Part shown: one piece after another, positions 46,735-57,262 of the stretch
How the letters are laid out: every line of letters begins with the position of its first letter
How positions within the stretch are numbered: position 1 is the stretch's first letter
Assembly (NCBI GenBank): GCA_029948255.1
Contig: JALIZF010001792.1
Coordinates: 547,501-611,500 of the forward strand
Source: Telmatactis stephensoni
Taxonomy: Eukaryota; Cnidaria; Anthozoa; Actiniaria; Isophelliidae
DNA length: 64,000 nt
Direction of reading: 5' to 3'
The notes under the pieces: generated by a model
What the model was told of the DNA's origin: nothing
Database searches by the model: none
Seen by the model: only the letters and a program-made list of their open reading frames with translations
Translations under genes and position numbers: made by a program

Positions 46735-47044
46735 ACCACGTGCAGGGGCGTAGTGAGGCCTGAACAAAAGGGGAGGGGGAATTTTCTTCAGATCGATCAA
46801 GTTCCCGCCAAGATATGCTAATTTTCCCAGGAAGAACGATTTGGGACAAAAGCACGTGGGAAGCTGTTCAGCAGCGAGAAACAAAAACAAACTTCGTCCA
46901 AGTGCGGATTATACTTGAGATAACATTTAAATATTGTGAATTAAATTAAAAGTAAAACTTTAAAGATTATCCTTCAGATGACGGCTCAGGCCAGCTCAGG
47001 CCCAAAATTGAACGCTCCCCCCCCTCTACGCCTCTGATCACGCG
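46735..47044. mobile_element. hAT-like MITE (caggggcgtag...ctacgcctctg)
   Basis: The element 46743-47036 has inverted ends caggggcgtag and ctacgcctctg. The flanking octamers accacgtg (46735-46742) and atcacgcg (47037-47044) agree at 6 of 8 positions, as expected of a decayed 8-bp hAT target duplication. Confidence 0.7.
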
Positions 47045-48771
47045 AGTATAGTAATCAACAATTAACGCGTCGCCACGCGCGTAATTGCACAGTAGCCCGT
47101 CATGTACATGTAGATTACATCTATTACAGGCAACGTAAAACGTGCTCAGGAGCATTTACACACATGGAAAACTCCTTAGAATGTGTTTAGCGACCGGGAT
47201 CCCTGCGATATTCATTTATTTGCTATAAATAAGACTATTTGCGGTAACTGAAATAGGGGGAAACCAAGTCTAATTCTACCCATTAGCACTATTTATAACA
47301 CACTTATGGGAAAGTCCTTGGCGTCCATCAAAAATGATCGGGATCCCTGTGTTGTACATTTACATCCCCTCCCGACTCCCCTCCCCTCCCAAGACGCAGC
47401 CTAAATTACAGTCGATACAGCTAAAGTTCAATCGCTGAATGTGCAAAAAATACAAATTTCGACTATAACAGATATTTGTACAGTACCTTTACTTTGCGAT
47501 AGAATGTACATAAGCGAATGACGGCTGAGTATATGGGCTTTGTCGATGTAGAAATTTGAGCACTAAATAAATTCATAAAGCGGTTAAAATAACTTAACTC
47601 GTGCCGACCTTAGCTGAATATACTTTAGGATTACTTTGGAAAAAGAAAATATGGCTCAGTTTCAAATGAAAACCACCCGATAATGGAAGTATTGAAACCA
47701 TTAGCGATAGCGTAACGACTCAACATTACGTTTGGTACAGTTACGTAAAGAAGCTTGCCGCTTTCAAAAAGATTCACGAAAATCTATTCTTTTATTTATT
47801 CAATGAGTTTGACTATAAGATTATTCTTTCATGAGTGGACTTTGATTGGTTGTGTTATCAAAGGCTACATTTTGATTGGTTCTGATACGTCCCCAAGGAT
47901 TTGGGACGCACATATTAGCATCACAATGAAACTTCGCCGAATAGACTACCCCAACTAGACATTATAATCATTAAGTGTCTAGGTAGCGCAGCGGTCTAAG
48001 GTGATATCTAAAGGTATGGATTAGGGTCTGGATATCGTCTCCCTCCCTGGCCTTCGGGCTAAGACAACTGTTTTATGTAGCACCGGGATAGCGTGGATGG
48101 GGCCGAAATCTTCATCCTTAACGTAAGTCGATTCGATGTCTCAGCTTCTATGAATGTCTCGGGAGAATCGTCCCAAAATTTAATTTTTCATTTTCTTTTA
48201 AACTTTATTTTTATATTGTTGTCCGGGGGGTGCCCATTTAGATGTTACAGGTTCGAGCCTTGCCAATGCCAAATCGTCATTTTTCTACTTCTTTTTTCTT
48301 TCTTTTTTAGGATATTTTGACTGGCACTCTACTGATAATTTTTTTCCCTTTGTAAATCAATATAAATCAGTTAAATAATTTTGATTTTTTTAAATAGAAA
48401 ATTATATTGGAATTTATCATTAATTTATGCATAGCTTTTTCTGTCCATTTATTAAAAATGTGGTGGAATACTTAGCCAAACTTAATTTTCGTTTTCAATT
48501 CTTTTAAAATTTCAATAATCCCTTAATTTTTTTACTTTGTTTTTTTGGGAATGCCGATATTTTTGTGATCTTAATCGATTTCTAATATATTCATATATTC
48601 ACGCATACATCCAGGTTTATAGATTTATAGTGATCAAATATATACTTCTAAACGTTTTCACGTATAATGTGTTTTTGTCTTCGATAACCTGCTCGTATAC
48701 GTAATCCCAATACTTCCCGATACACAGTTTGCCTCGAGCTTCTCACTAGTGTCCAATTAAACCTTTCCAAA

Positions 48772-49040
48772 AAGGCCAGTTCCTGCTTCGCACCGCTCCT
48801 GCAAGAGCGCACTGTTCACGCATGCCGCCGAGTGAACGGAATGTAAATGTTGCCTTTACTTAACCAAATAAATTTTGCAAGTGCAATGAACTGGCCTAGA
48901 CTTCACTTTTCTCTTTCGAAGAAAAGGTTAGTTCCTGCCTCGATCACAAGAGCACGCTGTCCACGCCCCCGAGCAAACGGAATGTACACGTGCGTCTTAA
49001 CGTAATCAGAAAAACCTCGCAAGTACAATGTACTGGGCTT
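48772..49040 (+). repeat. Diverged tandem duplication (~150-bp unit)
   Basis: The first unit runs from aaggccagttcctgcttcgc to aatgaactggcc; the second from aaggttagttcctgcctcga to aatgtactgggc. They share gagcgcactgttcacgc / gagcacgctgtccacgc and acggaatgtaaa / acggaatgtaca. It is non-coding. Confidence 0.7.
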
Positions 49041-49964
49041 AAACTTTTATTAGCTTTTATCACTATTACAGACACATTTCTAAACTAATCGTAGTATACC
49101 ATTTACAGGCACAAAGACACGCCGATGAAACTTTCCTTTATACGTTATGCAACAGTACGCAGCACTGTAACGTAGAAACGTACCGTGTGTACCAACGTTG
49201 CGCGCAACAAACTGCGTCACGCAATTAAGAAAGAAACGGCGCACAATAGCTGCGGCTTTGTGCGTTTTTTAAACATTTAAAAACTTTAGAAACAGAGCTG
49301 AGCTTGGCCAGGCTTCGAAACCAGGTGCGAGCTGCAACGTTGCAGGAAAAGTGTCACGGTGTGTCATGGCCTAATAGTAAAATAAACCCTGACTACAAAA
49401 CACTAACAGTTAGTGTGCAGTAGTCAGACAGACACAAAAGAAAACAATGAAAATATTGTCTACTAGTGACTCTAAGTGTTCTGTTTCACATGCAGGCTTG
49501 AGTAATTTTAGCTAACAAATCGAATCTAATCGAATTCTTATCATGTTATAGTCAGATACTAAAGACATCTGGAGTTATACTCTACTAAATTGTACAAGTG
49601 TAAATTCTATTTCATGGTTTTAGCGGAATCACTCTCAGTAAAACCACTCAAATTGTTTATGTACAATAGTCAAATGTACACGTACAGAAAATAATAGAAA
49701 GAAGATCAATCGATCTTAGTTAATAATTCTAGAAAATAACAGTTACGCAATATCATTCTATGCAGGAGTTATCTGGGATGAAGAAAATACCATTACGTCC
49801 ATTTCTATAAACGTTGGTAAATGTCTCTTAATATTGTTTACATCAGCTACTTGTCATTCATGCATTCCACTTACAAAATGATCATTTCTGAGCTCTTCCC
49901 AAAAACGAAAGATTGAAATGATAGACAAATTTAGAAGAGATATTTCTTGTCGCACTAAGTACAC

Positions 49965-50211
49965 TAAAGGCGCTGTTACACTGTGCAATTTTCCCAGCAA
50001 CTTGTCTCGCAACGGCGTTCCAAAACAAGTTGCAGAGAAAATTATGGCGCTGTTACACTGTGCAATTTTCCCAGCAACTTGTCTCGCAACGGCGTTCCAA
50101 AACAAGTTGCAGAGAAAATTATGGCGCTGTTACACTGTGCAATTTTCCCCAGCAACTGGCCAAAATTATTGCAAGTTGCTGGGAAAATTGCACAGTGTAA
50201 CAGCGCCTTAA
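49965..50211. mobile_element. PIF/Harbinger-type MITE, second copy
   Basis: The element 49968-50208 (241 bp) has the same ends as 35500-35741 and again taa on each side (49965-49967, 50209-50211). Here the left arm is duplicated: a 78-bp block is present twice in direct order and only a short right arm remains. Confidence 0.88.
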
Positions 50212-51148
50212 CAAAGTAGTTGCAGAGACATGAAAATATACGATGACTGCCAGAAGTTCTAATTTCTAATTTCCTCTGCCGACCACGCGGCGCTACAGAA
50301 AAGAAAAAAAAACTAATTCGATACTACTTGATATATACACTAACTATGAAATGCTCCCATAAAATCTTTTATGTTCAACCCTTGTTTGCTCTGTACGGAA
50401 TTCCGGAGGTTCATTGACTCATCAAAGTGGGTTAATACCATTAACCTACAACCGCGCTTCTATCTCAAAATATCTTTTCTGTGTGTGAAGAGGATTCAAT
50501 CATTGGTGTCATCCTTTGGGACTGCGTCTGGGCGGGTGGAGAAAGGGGCTGGGATGGCCTGCGTCTGCAAGATGATTTCGTTAGTTCTTGTGCACGAGGG
50601 TCGAGTTCTATTGTCCTCGTTTTTCCGTCTCTCATATTCGACGTCCCTTTAATTTGTAACGTTTGTGCAGCTTTAAATATCCATAGAACGGAGTACTGAT
50701 GGAGAAAGTAGGAAGACATACCAAATTCTCTCTAAAAAGTTACAAAATCGCGAATTTGGTGTCTGATGCAACCAGATGGCTGTGGGTGCTTCTCTTATCA
50801 CCTTTGAACCAGTATGCAGTTATTTGAAAATAACTTTTATGCAGAAGTATACAGTGCCAAATAAAGAAGTCTTGTCGTTGTTGCTGCTGGTACTCAATTA
50901 CACAACTGCAGTTGAGTCACAGTCGAATATGAAGTGCTTTGCTCCATCATTGGGGAACCATGGCGTCCTTAGGGTTTAGCCCCATCCGGGATGGTTTTGC
51001 TCGGGTCACAATACAGTGGTCAGTGGATATGGCTCGCACAAGTAACTCCTTAGCTACGAGGCCAACACTGTAACCAGTGGTACACTGCGACTTCAATGAC
51101 CATATAATCTGCTATATTTCTCATACCGAAAATGAATACTTATGGAGT

Positions 51149-53533
51149 CTATCTTTTACTACGTTTGTTTTGTCCTCTATGGCTCTGCAGATGTCGAGTG
51201 TACAACCGAGAGACAACAAAACCTTTGTTACAATATCTACACTCGTAAACCAACTGTTTCTTATGCATTTCACGATGTCTATTGTAAGACCACGACCTTC
51301 CAAACGACTTACCACAATTCTTACATCGAAATGGCTTCTCTCCCGCGTGAATTCGAAGATGTTCAGTCAGGGCAAGCCTTTTGAAGTATTCCTTAGAACA
51401 AACACTACACTGGAAAGCCAATATGCCGGTGTGTGTCCTGAGATGCATGTTGAAGGCTGTGGAGTGGGCAAATGATGTTTGACACTTAGGACAAATGTAA
51501 GGCTTTTCGTTTGTGTGGGTTCGTTGGTGAAGACTGAGATCAACGGGTGATTTGAAAGCCTTTGTGCAGCCGGCGTCTGAACACGTGTAGGGTTTTTCTT
51601 CTTCGTTGCACAAGTAATTGACTTCCACTGAGTAAGGATCTGAGAAATCGAAAGTAGAATCAGCATTTAGTTTCGATGTTTTAGTCTGTTTGTGAGTCAA
51701 AGCGTGTATAGCTAATAGCCTGGATTGGGAGAAAGATTTTGAGCACTTGGGGCACTTGTAAGGCTTCAACTCTTTGTGATTTCGTAGATGTTTTACGAGA
51801 TAAGCGGAGCACTTGAACTCTTTCTTACAATGTGTGCAGCCATAGGGATGTTCCTCGGAGTGGGACAGCATATGTCCTGTCAAGGAATGCGTGCGCTTGA
51901 ACGACTTGTCGCATTCCGTGCATTTAAACTCTCCTTTCTTGCTCTCTGCATGTGAGGACACATGTCTGGCGTAATCAGACCATGTTATAAAATTTGAGTT
52001 ACACTCTTTGCAAATATAAACATCAAGTTCCGTGTGGGTCCAAAGATGAGTCGTTAGCTCCTCAAAGCTTTCAAACACCGCGCTACAATTTGTACAGCGG
52101 CAGCGCTCATCAACTTCTAAGGAGCACTTGTGAAGGGTTAGCTGGCTCGACAGCTGGAAAGCTTTGCCACAGTCATTGCAGATGTAAGGCTTTTCGGTGC
52201 TATGTATGCGTTCGTGTCTAACTAAGGATCTGGAGGTTGAATATGCCTTTGAGCACTGGCTGCATTTGAAGGGTCTTTCGCCCGTATGGTTCATAAGATG
52301 GTCTTTGAGCTGGGACGCTCTGCGGAATTGCTTGGCGCACTCATCACATTGGTACATCTTGCCTGACTTGTGGGTCTTTTGGTGAAGAAGAAGCGATTTC
52401 ATGTCTTCAAAGACCTCGTCACACACAATACATGTGTGCCTCTGGATGCCATCTCTGTGAGCTTGTAAGTGGTCTAAAAGGAGCTTGTGTCTTAGGTACG
52501 CCTTGTTGCAAATATTACATTTGTAGGGCTTTTCTTTGGTGTGGTTCTGAAGATGTTTTTCCAGAGCTTCTTCACACTTAAACGCCTTTGGGCACTGGTC
52601 GCATGAAAACCGTCGAGGATTATTCTTGTGGATTTGAATATGTCGTAGTAAGCTTCTTAGTGTAGTGAATGACTTTGTGCATGTATCACAGACGTACGGA
52701 GTTTCTCCAGTGTGTTTTAGTTCGTGGTCTTTAAGCTGACTTCGACGGGAAAAGCTCTTGTCACACTCGGTACACTTGTAAGGCTTGTCATCAGAGTGAG
52801 TGACAAGATGCGAGGAGAGGGCATACGATGTTTTGAAGGCTTTATTACACTGAGAACACACATGGGGACGTTCTTCAGTATGAAGCTGTCGGTGTCTTGT
52901 TAGACAACTACGACGCTTGAAGGATTTGGGGCAAGAAATGCATTTAAAAGGATTAGGATCTGAGTGAGCGCTAACCATATGCTTGGCAAGGTGAATGAGT
53001 TTTTTGAAGTGACTTTGACAGTTGTCACACTGGTATGTTTGGGAAGAGTCATCTATATCATCATCATCATCATCATAATCATCATCGTTGATTTCTTCCA
53101 GGTTAACTGTTGGTTTGTGTCGTTTGGATTTTCTAATTGCTTTCTTTGTAGCTCTATTTTTTCTCTTTCGGGATTTCTTTGCACCTTTCTCCTCTTCATT
53201 ATCATCATTGTCATCATCATCATCATCGCCATCATCATCATCATCGTCATCATTATCCCCGTCGAATTCATCTTCCTTTTCAGGGTCCCATATCCCTTCG
53301 TCATCAGCAGACCCACCAAACTTGTTGATGTCAATCACTCTGTCCTCTTCTACGTTATCTTGAGTTGCTTTCTTATTGGTATTTTTACCCCTTTTGCTAA
53401 CTTTTCTGTCACTTTGATGTTTACCATCTGTACAATCAGTCAGAACATTGTCAAGGAGTGAATCTTCATTTGACATTGTGTCTTGAGTGGTACTTCTCAA
53501 TTCCTTCTTGATCCCATTTGTGACAGTCTCCAT
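51149..53533 (-). CDS. C2H2 zinc-finger protein, about 21 fingers
   Basis: A 794-aa nuclear protein, probably DNA-binding, encoded in one exon. The ATG at 53533 is directly preceded in frame by TAA, which fixes the start. The N-terminal ~165 residues are charged: two Asp-rich runs (about 90-113 and 150-160, encoded by GAT/GAC repeats) surround a basic segment (KKSRKRKNRATKKAIRKSKR) that could act as a nuclear localisation signal. Fingers then follow to the C-terminus, with TGEKP-type linkers varying (TGERPF, TKEKPY, TNEKPY). Finger 11 lacks its last histidine (LHKC). An unstructured spacer of about 32 residues separates fingers 16 and 17. There is no KRAB, SCAN, BTB or ZAD domain. No specific orthologue is recognised. 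Confidence 0.92.
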   Translation of the reverse strand: METVTNGIKKELRSTTQDTMSNEDSLLDNVLTDCTDGKHQSDRKVSKRGKNTNKKATQDNVEEDRVIDINKFGGSADDEGIWDPEKEDEFDGDNDDDDDDDGDDDDDDNDDNEEEKGAKKSRKRKNRATKKAIRKSKRHKPTVNLEEINDDDYDDDDDDIDDSSQTYQCDNCQSHFKKLIHLAKHMVSAHSDPNPFKCISCPKSFKRRSCLTRHRQLHTEERPHVCSQCNKAFKTSYALSSHLVTHSDDKPYKCTECDKSFSRRSQLKDHELKHTGETPYVCDTCTKSFTTLRSLLRHIQIHKNNPRRFSCDQCPKAFKCEEALEKHLQNHTKEKPYKCNICNKAYLRHKLLLDHLQAHRDGIQRHTCIVCDEVFEDMKSLLLHQKTHKSGKMYQCDECAKQFRRASQLKDHLMNHTGERPFKCSQCSKAYSTSRSLVRHERIHSTEKPYICNDCGKAFQLSSQLTLHKCSLEVDERCRCTNCSAVFESFEELTTHLWTHTELDVYICKECNSNFITWSDYARHVSSHAESKKGEFKCTECDKSFKRTHSLTGHMLSHSEEHPYGCTHCKKEFKCSAYLVKHLRNHKELKPYKCPKCSKSFSQSRLLAIHALTHKQTKTSKLNADSTFDFSDPYSVEVNYLCNEEEKPYTCSDAGCTKAFKSPVDLSLHQRTHTNEKPYICPKCQTSFAHSTAFNMHLRTHTGILAFQCSVCSKEYFKRLALTEHLRIHAGEKPFRCKNCGKSFGRSWSYNRHREMHKKQLVYECRYCNKGFVVSRLYTRHLQSHRGQNKRSKR

Positions 53534-56383
53534 TTATGACAAGTCCTTGTTTTCTTAACGGGGTAATAAACTTTCCAAAGCCAAACACTGTAGAAAAGAA
53601 AATACAAAATTAAGGGGTATTCAAATCTTATGTCCATGGTTGGATGATTTGGAGCAAGTCTGAAGTAGTGGTACAGAACAAGTTGAAGGGATGAAGGGAT
53701 GTTTGTGACTCCCCTAAGCGACAACTGGCACAGAAGAGTGAAGAAGAAGAAATCTCATGCCAGTAAAATAAATAAATGAATAATAAATGTAAGGATGAAT
53801 GAATGAATGAATGAATGAATGAATGAATGAATGAATGAATGAATGAATGAATAAAGAAATAAATGAATAAAGAAATAAATGAATGAGAGGAAGTGATTGA
53901 GTGAGTGAGCCAGCTGATTTAAGATACAAAATTTTTCAAAGTGAAAAAAACATCAGTAGTTCATTGAGAGGAAGAGGTGAGGTAGCAATTTGTGTATGTG
54001 TGAAGGGGACAGTGTTTTGGGAAGTTTTATAATAAAGGGGGTTTCAAATATTATTGGATGTCAAAAGAAGAGGATTAATTACTCCATGTAAACTTGAAAT
54101 GAGTGCTATAGGGTTGTGATTTCAAATTTTTGTCTACCATGAAGTGTACTGTACATGTAATTCTTTTGTAAGAAATGCACATAGTTTACATTTCTTACTA
54201 AAGAATGAGTTTGGGAAATTGTTAATATCTTTGCAAAGAATTATCTTTGGGGCTGAAAGTTTCTTGGACATATATATGGAGCTTTACTTGCTCTTTACAA
54301 AGATATACATTGAATTTACTGAGGGATGTGAAATCCGCTGATATTTTGGTGACCCATAGAGTGACACCAACCATGAAGTGACATACTGTACATTTCTTAC
54401 TAAAGAATGAGCAGTTAATTAAAATGGCAATACCTTCGCAACAAAAACTTGTTTCAATTCAAAGTTTTGCAGAGTTACAAAGTTTTATGTGCTCTTTTGA
54501 TTGAATGACACTTGATTTCAATCAGGATCCTGGAAAGTTTTCGATGACGTAAGTGAAAGTCAAGAATACAAGGCAAAAGCATTATCTCTTGTCTGAGATA
54601 ATTGCAACTTGCTATTAAGGACACATCACTACTATAGAGTACAAAAGTGATGATGACATCATTTAAATAAATAAATAAACCATAAACAAATAAATAATGT
54701 ATAAATTTATAATATAGCACATTTTACAGCATCTCAATGAGCTTTTACTCTCACACATTTAAATATTCTAAACCCCCAACTCTCAACTCACCAGTTCATT
54801 TTTAAAACCAATTTTTGATAATTTAGAGAAATGAACTGATAAATTTACAGTGTATATGTATTTGGAGATAAACTTTTTCTAATTTGTCTATCTGCAGTTT
54901 ACTGTGCACATGTCATTTTAAAAGCAGCGGCTATCAAATAGTCATAAATTATTTAGAGCATTCATATCAAAAATGATGGTTTAGGGAGGAAGGGAGTTAG
55001 AAAGATTTGGTAGAGGAAATAATCAACAAGAAAATATTGCACAAATTATATAAAATGTTTTTCAGTATGAAATCTTGATAATGCAATGTTTTTTAGGAAA
55101 TTATGATCATTTTTAGGGACATTTTCATCAATCATAAAAAATATAATAAAGTAAAGAAACTGCAAGAAAATGAATAATTAGAAAACGGATATAAGAACTG
55201 AATATATCAGGAATCAAAGTACTAAAAACAGCATATACAGAGTTTAAATATATGCACGAGATTTAACTGTGTTATGGTATATTTATAAAACTGTTCTGAT
55301 TGTCGTAATATAGAAAATTATTATTGAAATAATTGATCGTTTTTAAGCAATCAAGTCAAACTGTTATTGTCAAATAAATCACATTATCTAGCGACATACT
55401 GTTGAGTGCAGTCTGAAGACATCGGCAAGTGATCGAGAAACCATATTTGAAACCAATGTGAATTCGAAACAGCTGGTATTCAACTTATCGACTGAATATT
55501 CTGAAAATAAAGCACTGAAAGGTCTCAAAAATGTTTCTACGGGAAATCGACTCTTATATAAAATGACACTGCTATGAGAGTTCATTAATTCTAGTTATTT
55601 TCCCCACAAAACCACAGATTCGTAAGAGCTCGGAGAAGAACTAGGTGCGCCAGGACATGAAGTGTGATACAGTTCATGACTGCAACTTTTCCGGCATTTA
55701 GCTGTATCGATTCATGTAAAATTCAATAAAAATATAAACTTTACCTTTAAGCCATGCGAATTATGCAGTTCTACAATGTAGAAATTCGGTAGGAAAATAA
55801 GAAAATTGCCAAAGTCACTAATATAAAATGCTCCGATAGTGTCTGTGCGATCAGACAATGGAACAGACACAAGGCTTTCCGAAATAGTGCCGAAGGTATG
55901 TTGACAATGCGACGATGTCTCTCCGAGAACGCTTCGGAATGATGACATTTAAAATTGAAATACGTGAAAAATTCACTGGCTTGAAAGGTAGTATTTGGGA
56001 GGATTCGGTAAAATTTAAAAAAGGTAGTAATTTTTATTTTATTTTAACAGGCGAAACGTAAATTACCCCAATTCCCTCTGACACCGAGTTTCCGCACTCA
56101 AACTAGAAGCTGTAAGTTATATATTAGTTTTTGAATCTAGATATCGAGATAACATTTTTATTAGAAATGATCTCAACAAAACTGTTTAAAAATTGTTTTT
56201 AGCCCGATTTTACCCTACTTTCCCAAAATAAACCAAATCCGATAACTTACCGATGAGTTTACGACATTTTACCGAGTGGATTTCGGGTTGAGAATCCCCT
56301 GACTACTACCCCCTTAGGTTTTTAATTGATTCCTTCCGTGGTCGGCCATTTTGTTTCTTCGTCTTGAAGTGCGGGGTGCCAAG
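53534..56383. other. Spacer between two divergent zinc-finger genes
   Basis: The 2.85 kb between the minus-strand C2H2 gene and the plus-strand ZXD-like gene must hold both promoters, but I see no clear TATA box. Contents: an (ATTC)n/(GAAT)n microsatellite (53791-53850) and a direct repeat of acatttcttactaaagaatg (about 54188 and 54389). A minus-strand open stretch with a downstream gtaaag donor (55745-55948) could be a 5' exon of the C2H2 gene, but nothing confirms it. Confidence 0.55.
53791..53850. repeat. (GAAT)n microsatellite
   Basis: About 15 tandem gaat units, with degenerate gaataaat units after it. Confidence 0.95.
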
Positions 56384-57170
56384 ATGGAGTCGCAGGGGCT
56401 GCTATGTTTGAAGGGGCTCCCTTCACTGTCTGTAGGGGCCAAAACCAGACAAGATGGTAGGCAAAAATTGCTTTCTGTCTCTCTTCTTCGGCATTTTTAT
56501 GCCATCAGTTTACTCTCTCTCATTCAACCACTACTTCGTACGATCTGTTATTCAATTGTGGTGTTTGCGTAGTCAATTTTTGTGTTCAAGGTGTCGAAGA
56601 AAGAGGGCTGAAACAGAGTGTAAGAACATCGATTTTCTATCATTTTGATCGCCGTTTTAGCCCTATTCTTCCGTCCTGATAATTCTTTTTCATCTAAACC
56701 ATTTCTTTGTGAAATTTTTGCATTCACGTGTTTGGTTGCCGTTTCGCAAATGCCCAAAATGGGTGCAGAAATGTCTCTCTTTTGACCAATATTCCTTCCT
56801 TTTCGCCCTTCAAAAGTAATTTCCTGATCATTTGATCAGCTGGATGCTTCTATGAAGGTGGGATCAACATTTTTGATCAACTAAACGCCAGATGGAAAAT
56901 TCAGCTGTGTCGAAATTATTGCTTGTTTTTTTGTTTTGTTTTTTTGTTTTGGAAGAACGAGTGGATGATGTTTTTGAAAATGAAATCAACAAGATGAAGG
57001 CACTGGTCTCATTGACCTCTGTTGTCTGTATTCAAAGGGAAATGATAGCTCAAAATAGTCATATTCAAAAGTGGTCACTCAAAGCTATTCAAAGAAGGTC
57101 ATCTGTTCAGAACAGTATCTTACTGTTAAAAATATTGCTAATCAAGAATTATAGCTACATTTTAATCAGA

Positions 57171-57262
<92 letters not shown>

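Larger units (their letters stand above)
34750..51100. other. 16-kb gene-poor region: transposon remnants
   Basis: I found no coding exon that I can defend on either strand. ORFs are below 120 codons and lack domains. Recognisable content is repeats, listed separately. The rest (for example 35750-37200, 38200-39190, 41650-42900, 47050-48700, 49050-49960, 50220-51100) is AT-rich sequence in which I see no feature. An unrecognised fast-evolving or non-coding RNA gene cannot be excluded. Confidence 0.5.

Noticed and set aside
52964..53461. 165-codon ORF rich in isoleucine, opposite the C2H2 gene
   Set aside because: It is the complement of the Asp-coding GAT/GAC repeats of the real gene; composition is an artefact.
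55745..55948. First coding exon of the C2H2 gene
   Set aside because: An in-frame TAA directly precedes the C2H2 ATG, and no matching acceptor was seen; at most it is untranslated leader.
56892..57179. 95-codon ORF in intron 1 of the ZXD-like gene
   Set aside because: Low-complexity T-rich start, no domain, and it is not needed for the exon phases.
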